A stretch of DNA of 64,000 bases from Iris pallida (lineage: Eukaryota > Streptophyta > Magnoliopsida > Asparagales > Iridaceae), in NCBI GenBank assembly GCA_029216955.1, contig JANAVB010042239.1, forward strand, positions 1-64,000, written 5' to 3'. Below, piece after piece: positions 58,755 to 64,000 of this stretch. The translations under genes and the position numbers were made by a program. The notes below the pieces were generated by a model that did not search any database, was not told the DNA's origin, and worked only from the letters and a program-made list of their open reading frames with translations. Each line of letters opens with the position of its first letter. Position 1 is the stretch's first letter.

Positions 58755-61700
58755 ATGGCTCCAAAGCCTCCTCGCGGTGGTGCTGGCCTAGGACGAGGCA
58801 AAGGGAAAGTGCCTGTGGAGGCTGCTGCAGACGATGTCCCTCGGATGCCCGTTGACGTTCGGCCGGTGGTTATTGGTGAGTTTTATTATTCTTTATTGTA
58901 TCTTTCTATACTCGAGTAGGCCATTTTTTAGAACTCACATACGCCGACGAGCATGGACCTTGAGTCCTAATGATGTGCTGAAGCTTTTCTGCCGACGCGC
59001 ATGGGTTTAGGCCCTGATGATGCGCCGAAGCTTCTACTGCTGACACGCATGGGTTTACACCCTGATGATGTGCCGAAGCTTCACTGCTGACGCGTATGGG
59101 TTTAGGCCCTGATGATGTGTCGAAGCTTCGCTGCTGACGCGCATGGGTTTAGACCCTGATGATGCGCTGAAGCTTCACTGGTGACGCGCATGGGTTTAGA
59201 CCATGATGATGCGCTGAAGCTTTACTGCTAACGTGCATGGGTCTAGACCATGATGATGCGCCGAAGCTTCTTTTCAGATGCGCTTGAGCCTTGGTTCAGG
59301 GTATGCGCTTCTGATGAGAATGTGGCTCAGATTCTTTTGTTGTTTCTAACATATCTGAATATTTGCCTTCTTTTGCTAACCCCCAGTGTCGATGACCGTC
59401 CCGCTCTTGAATGAAGTGCTTCTGGACGCTGTCCTCTGTCAGATGGGAGTAGATTATAACGAGGAGGTGATAAATCCTGCCCAAGCTGCCATTATGTTGG
59501 GTCAGCCTCCCGAGAGAATGACCTAAATCCGGGAACAACAGCATGGGTTCCTCCAACGGATGATGGAGCGCAACGTTTTGAAATCTGTCATTTCTGATAA
59601 TGTGACTTTCTTGAAGCCTTATTTCCTGTTTAGGGACGGCCTTACTTCTACTGAAGCAAAGGTGTTAAAGATCAAGGTAGATTGGTTCTTTACAATAAGA
59701 GGGGGCACATGACTGTTAAGCAACTTGAGCGTGGCCTTTGACGGCTTTCTGTTGCCTTGCTTCCAAGAGGAGGATGTCTTGGGAGCTAACCCCGTCTCAG
59801 GGGGAGCGATGGCAGGCACCATTAAGATCGACGCTACCTCCAATCAGAAGGATACTTTGGCCGTCGCGTGGGCTGGGCCTTCTTTCACCTAGCGGACTCT
59901 GCATCCTGGGAGCATTTACAGTGACGTCCCTAACAACACATTTGCTTTTGGCTCTCCGACTTTTGCAAATCGTATGCTGTTATTGAAGCAGTCGTACCCG
60001 AAAGGTGAATTTCGGGTAGAGCGTTGGTGTTACTATGTTTCCAAGTGGGACTAGCTGACACTCTGGGTTCTGACGCAGTTTCGAACCGAACTCTGAGAGA
60101 TTGGGCTGACCGCCGCAATCCGTGCTACCCAGGTAGGCGTCGACATCAACAGGCATATGTTCCTCGCGCTCCTGGAGATGTTTAACACCCAGACCGGGAC
60201 TTTTTTCACTCTGGTGGGGGAGCTGGGACTCGCACTTCATGAAATGTACGAGGTGTCAAGGCTCCCTTGGGGATCAGAACCTTATGAGGAATACTTCTCG
60301 ACCAACGAGGAGTTCCAAGTCCTGGGGAAAAAGTAGAGAAGATGATGGCCGTCTTCAAGAAAGTGGCGAGTCATCATTATTATATGCAGAAGAGGAAAAA
60401 GGGCGAGTTACAGCCTCATGTGACTGCTTGGAGAGATTATGTCTTTAAGCAAGACAAGGAGGATCCCTCTCAGTTTACAACTCCGCCAGCGCTTTCCAGT
60501 ACCGCGGTCCTCTCTGAAATGAGCAGGCTAAGTAAGAAGAGTCCCCGAAAAAACGAGGACCGGCAGTCAGACGAACGCTCCTATAGCTGTTTCTTGCACA
60601 TTACTCATCGGATGTCGTCTAAAGCAGTATTGGCTGCGTATCTGATGGTTTGGCTCCGGGATTATGTCTTTTCAGGCGGGTCCGGCTCTGTGGAGAGAGT
60701 GACTCGAAACCTAATCCTGCCAGCTGTGTAGTTGGTTTTTGGCCGTCGCCTGGCTCTACTCCCCGTAATGGTTTGTAACCTGCTGTGAGGTTTACGAGAA
60801 TTTGCGAGAAATAATGTTCATGAACGAGGTAGGAATGACAACTTTTTCCGTGTTAAAATGCCGTTTCATTACTTGATAGGGTGGTTAATTTTGCACCATC
60901 CCAACGTGATGAGCCCGGGCTCGGAAAAAGACCATAGGGCCGGAGACGCATTCCTCCGCCGTTTCCACCAGAGGAGCTGGTTGCATACTGGTGTTCCTAT
61001 TTGCAAAAAATTTTTATCCCACCTTCAGGGGTAGGAGACAACCAAAGTTGGTCCCGTCTTTTTGGGTTTTGAGGCCAACGAAGACTTAACGGGTTCGGGT
61101 GAAGATGCCACCACTCTGCCTCTATGGAGATTTTGCTGGTTGCAAAGCATTTGGCCGTCCCATCTGGTGTATCGAAATAGAAACCAGTGTTATCTGGAAC
61201 CTTATTTATCGAGCCATTTTGTACGACAATTCGGCTATGCTCAGCTGATGTTGGAGAACCCCAGTATTAACCTGGGATATACTGGAAGTTTGCTGGACGG
61301 AGCACGAGCTTGGCATTACTATAATGTCGGATGTACCGGAGCTCGCTTTACGCTGCCTGTTTAGAATTCGCGGCCGTCGATTCTTTTCTCGGTCGCCAAA
61401 TTTTACTGTTTCATGAACGCCGTGCCCCCCGGATATGATCGGGAGATCAGTTTCATTGTCGGCACCCAGTTAGAGGCGATTGGGAACCTGTTGGCTAAGG
61501 CTCGGTCGTACCGCCTGCCAGAGACGGGTTATCGAGGTACCCCTACCGTATCTACAGGGGGTCAGGCAAAGCCATAATCCGATCAGCCGAAGAGATGTGC
61601 TGTTACAGAGGCTGGCACTTTGCACCGAAGAGACAGAAGAAGGCATTGTCACCGGCAGTATCAACAGACTCAGCTCCTGCGGAGCTAAGAATGTCCCACA

Positions 61701-63377
61701 TAGTTTGGTTAGTTCTACTATTTTTGTGACATATGCTTTCTTTTTGTAGGAGCCATTGAAAAGGAGACCCCGAACTCCAAAATCGGGTGCCAGCAGACCA
61801 AAGGAGGTGGCGGGCTCATCTGAAGAGCGTATTCCTCCGATTATGATGTCTCCCGTGGAGGAGAATTCGGACGATGTCGTTCTAGCAGAGATTTTAGTAT
61901 CTCCAGATTATGTTGGAAGGGAAGCTGAGGTTTAAGCAGCTCCCGGGAGGGTGCAAGCTGCCATGGGGGCCTCTGACATTGAGGACCCAGCAGATAAGGG
62001 GCTTCCGGATGAGGAAGTGGAGTAGAGTTCGTCGTCTTCAGATGACGTTCCTCCAGAGATGAGTGAGCCTGTTACGGGGGCAACAGACATGATTGAAACA
62101 GAGGAGAGGGATGATTTCCCTCCTTGTGATGATGAGGGGAGGTTGGCTGTAGCGTTGCCGAGCCCTACCCCAGACTCAGCAGCGGAGGCTGAGGTGGCTA
62201 CCGACCCGGAGGTAGCGACAGATTCTATCCCTGCGGAGGGATTCGATGAGGAAGGTGAGACTTGTCTGCCGAGCTTGACTTCAGAGGAGCCTAGTCAGGA
62301 AACAAGTACTGATCTCGCTGCTTTGCCAGAAGGGGAGGGTCCCGTACAGCCTGCTGATAGTGTGTTGGAGACGGGGGAGGTAGCCCCTGACGTCGGTGGT
62401 CCCTCCGAGCTTGGGAAGGGTAAGGGTTTGTTCGAACCCCCTGTTGCTCCTTCTACTTGGGGTACGAAAATGGTGCCCCTCTCGGCTCCTTTCACTCTCT
62501 TGGCTCCTCGGGCCAGAGGCGAAGTTCAATCCCCCGTTGAGGGGGAGTCGGTTGATGCCGAGGTTTCAACCTCGCAGATTGAAGCCGGCGGGTCTTCTTC
62601 CGGTCCGTCGTCTAGAACAGCTCCTTCAACTCCTGCTATGACACCGCAAGTGCTGGCGGATGCGGATGAGTATGTGAAGTTTATCATTGAGGCGGTGTAT
62701 AAGTTGTTGCAGAAGGGCGTATCAATAGTGATGAATGCCAATGGGAGTATCACGATGGCAAAAACCATGGCGCTCCCTCAGATTGGTCTGATACATTCCC
62801 ACCAGGGCCATGACCATATGGCCAAGGTTTTGGAGGCATCGGTGGCCGACCTCGACTAGCTGCTTTCCGAGTTTCAGTGTATCCAGCAAAATGATCTCTC
62901 CGTCCTGATAGAAGCAGAAAAAAAAAGTTGATAGCTGAATCTGAGTCATCTTATCAGACCACCGTGGCTGTCTGGGAACACGAGGTGGCCGAAGCTGAGG
63001 CTGCGGTGGAGAGGCTATCTCAGTCTATGAAGGAGAAGGTGGAGTTACGAGCTACGTTGGATGCTAGTATAGCGGAGGTTAATGCCAAGATTTGCCTCCT
63101 TGAAGACCAGTGGGCCCAACTTTTATTAGATGCTGAACGAGTCTAGGCGAAAAATGTAGCATCTAAGGAGGAGGAAGCAGCTTTCACCTGCCAGGCTCTT
63201 TCCCTGGCCCAGCAGCGACAACAGTTGGACGAGAAGTATAAGGATGACACTTCCACTGAGGCCATAGAAATGATGCGTCAAGAAGCCAAACGCCGAGTCC
63301 TGGCGACCGCAGAGACTCGGACGGAAGACTTGAAGCGTCGGATCGAAGAGCTGTCAACCAATCCCGGTGATGCTTAG
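58755..63377 (+). pseudogene. Antisense gene (aORF) of Tat element E, plant-mobile-domain-like protein with coiled-coil tail
   Basis: Exon 1 (58755-58875) reads MAPKPPRGGAGLGRGKGK and ends in phase 1, like element D. Exon 2 starts at 59397 after an intron filled by a 47-bp tandem repeat. Its PMD-like motifs are MFLALLEMFNTQTGTFFTLV with GELGLALHEMYEVSRLPWG (about 60160-60270), LAAYLMVWLRDYVFSG (about 60630) and FCWLQSIWPSHLVYRN followed by EPYLSSHFVRQFGYAQL (about 61125-61245). A second intron ends at 61749. The last exon is acidic and Pro/Ser-rich, then a coiled coil (VAEAEAAVERLSQSMKEKVE), stop TAG 63375-63377. Frameshifts near 60336 and 62920 and several stops (59524, 59710, 60349, 60729, 61362, 61933) break it. 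PMD proteins of hosts act in silencing; the function here is not known. Confidence 0.75.
58940..59280. repeat. 47-bp tandem repeat in aORF first intron, element E
   Basis: About seven copies of a unit with GACGCGCATGGGTTTAG, CCTGATGATG and GCGCCGAAGCTTC; GAC(G/A)CGCATGGG recurs at 58994, 59042, 59089, 59136, 59183 and 59230. The unit carries the GCGCAT word of the element E LTR. Confidence 0.9.
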
Positions 63378-63540
63378 GGATTCTAGCCTCTCCCTTTTTT
63401 TCGTTATTTTATAAAATTTGCAACTCCTGCTGGGGATGTAATCCTTTACTTTTAAATAAAGAATAAAGAGTTTTGTGGTGTGTTCATTCTTGCTGTCATA
63501 AACTTGATGATTTGTGTGGACCTATTATCTTTTGCGCACC

Positions 63541-63890
63541 TTGGTCGTTAGGTACAGATAATAAGTTTGGGAGAAGCGACATACTTGCTCAGAGGTAATG
63601 TGAACGTGGCAAATATGGGATTTAAATGATGGAATCTTCCTACTCAGAGGTGTTATGGACGTGGTAGGAATGACTCTGGAGGGATACGCGAAATTACTCA
63701 GAGGTAATATGGACATGGAAGTTCTGCGATCAATGTACGACAACGCAGGGGTTGTCTGTACGGAATGTTTACTCAGAGGTGATGTGGACGTGGTAAACAT
63801 GATAAGCAGCATAATCCTACATGGTGTCAGATTATATTTTGTAGGGCGTAGAAGAGCAACTAAGAGGTAATATGGACGTGATTGTTCTTC
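63541..63890 (+). repeat. Spaced conserved motif array downstream of aORF, element E
   Basis: Five copies of ACTCAGAGGTAATATGGACG-type motif (about 63587, 63641, 63692, 63770, 63858), 50-90 bases apart, between the aORF stop and the start of the expected pol 3' end. AATAAAGAATAAAG at 63458-63471 is a plausible polyadenylation region for the aORF. A short frame at 63655-63870 merely translates the repeats. Confidence 0.8.
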
Positions 63891-64000
63891 TACTGAGGAT
63901 AGAACGCCACGGAACAGCTGGGTTCCGGAAGCGTAAGATTTTGTGGAAGGGAGGTGTACGTGAGCCCTGGTGATTGGGTCCACAGACTTCCTTGCTAGGT

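Larger units (their letters stand above)
52281..64000 (-). mobile_element. Tat-type Ty3/gypsy retrotransposon on the minus strand (element E), truncated by the window end
   Basis: The 3' LTR begins (left) at TGTTTGCCATTAAAATC 52281, comparable with the ends of C and D, and its other end is TGTAGAAGCATAG (- strand) at 58394. It is interrupted by the G solo LTR. To the right follow the polypurine stem-loop, the + strand aORF (58755-63377) and the conserved motif array (63587-63883). The pol genes expected on the - strand lie beyond 64000. Confidence 0.85.

Overview
This window is plant nuclear heterochromatin built almost entirely from nested transposable elements; I found no convincing host gene, rRNA or tRNA gene. 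The plant origin rests on three family-level signals. There is a CACTA (En/Spm) DNA transposon whose transposase carries TNP2, DUF4218 and DUF4216-type regions. There are several Ty3/gypsy elements of the Tat type, with two RNase H regions and an extra antisense gene. That antisense gene encodes a plant-mobile-domain-like protein. The density of nesting and decay points to a large angiosperm genome; the species cannot be read from the sequence.

Layout. 1-769 plus 10327-10486: 3' part of a long LTR (family G), split by a complete CACTA element at 770-10326 that has matching termini and a TTT target duplication. A related uninterrupted G copy at 56376 gives the empty site. The CACTA element holds two decayed genes (3079-6524 and 6793-8870) and itself hosts a MITE-like repeat. 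10487-11117: another LTR fragment. 11118-12400 and 13281-15184: two related Tat LTRs (A and B) in tail-to-tail inverted order. 15185-29203: a complete + strand Tat element (C) with 1446-bp LTRs and CCTTC target duplications, inserted in LTR B, which resumes at 29209-29569. 29570-31228: unclassified. 31229-33784: an inverted G relative, into which Tat element D (33785-52259, - strand) inserted. 52281-64000: Tat element E (- strand, cut by the window end). Its LTR contains a complete 3980-bp G solo LTR (52559-56538) with GTCGG duplications.

The Tat elements share one plan. The LTR is followed by a primer binding site that overlaps the first ATG. Then come an extra ORF1, gag, protease, a G-patch-like spacer, reverse transcriptase with a first RNase H, a second RNase H, integrase, and a repeat zone. 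Beyond that lies a convergent antisense gene (aORF) with its own TATA box, then a hairpin containing the polypurine tract, then the 3' LTR. All gag-pol and aORF frames carry stops or frameshifts; in C and D the reverse-transcriptase YxDD motif is also changed.

The best candidates for something undescribed are conserved features of these Tat elements. (1) Each family has a private short DNA word that recurs in the LTR, in the aORF first intron (as a tandem repeat in D and E) and, where visible, in ORF1. (2) A spaced motif, ACTCAGAGGTAAT followed by a GAC(A/G)TG core, sits between the converging pol and aORF ends in C, D and E. (3) A stem-loop pairs the start of the 3' LTR with sequence upstream of the polypurine tract in all five copies. 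One hypothesis is that the aORF protein, related to host PMD silencing factors, recognises its own family's word. Nothing here proves that.
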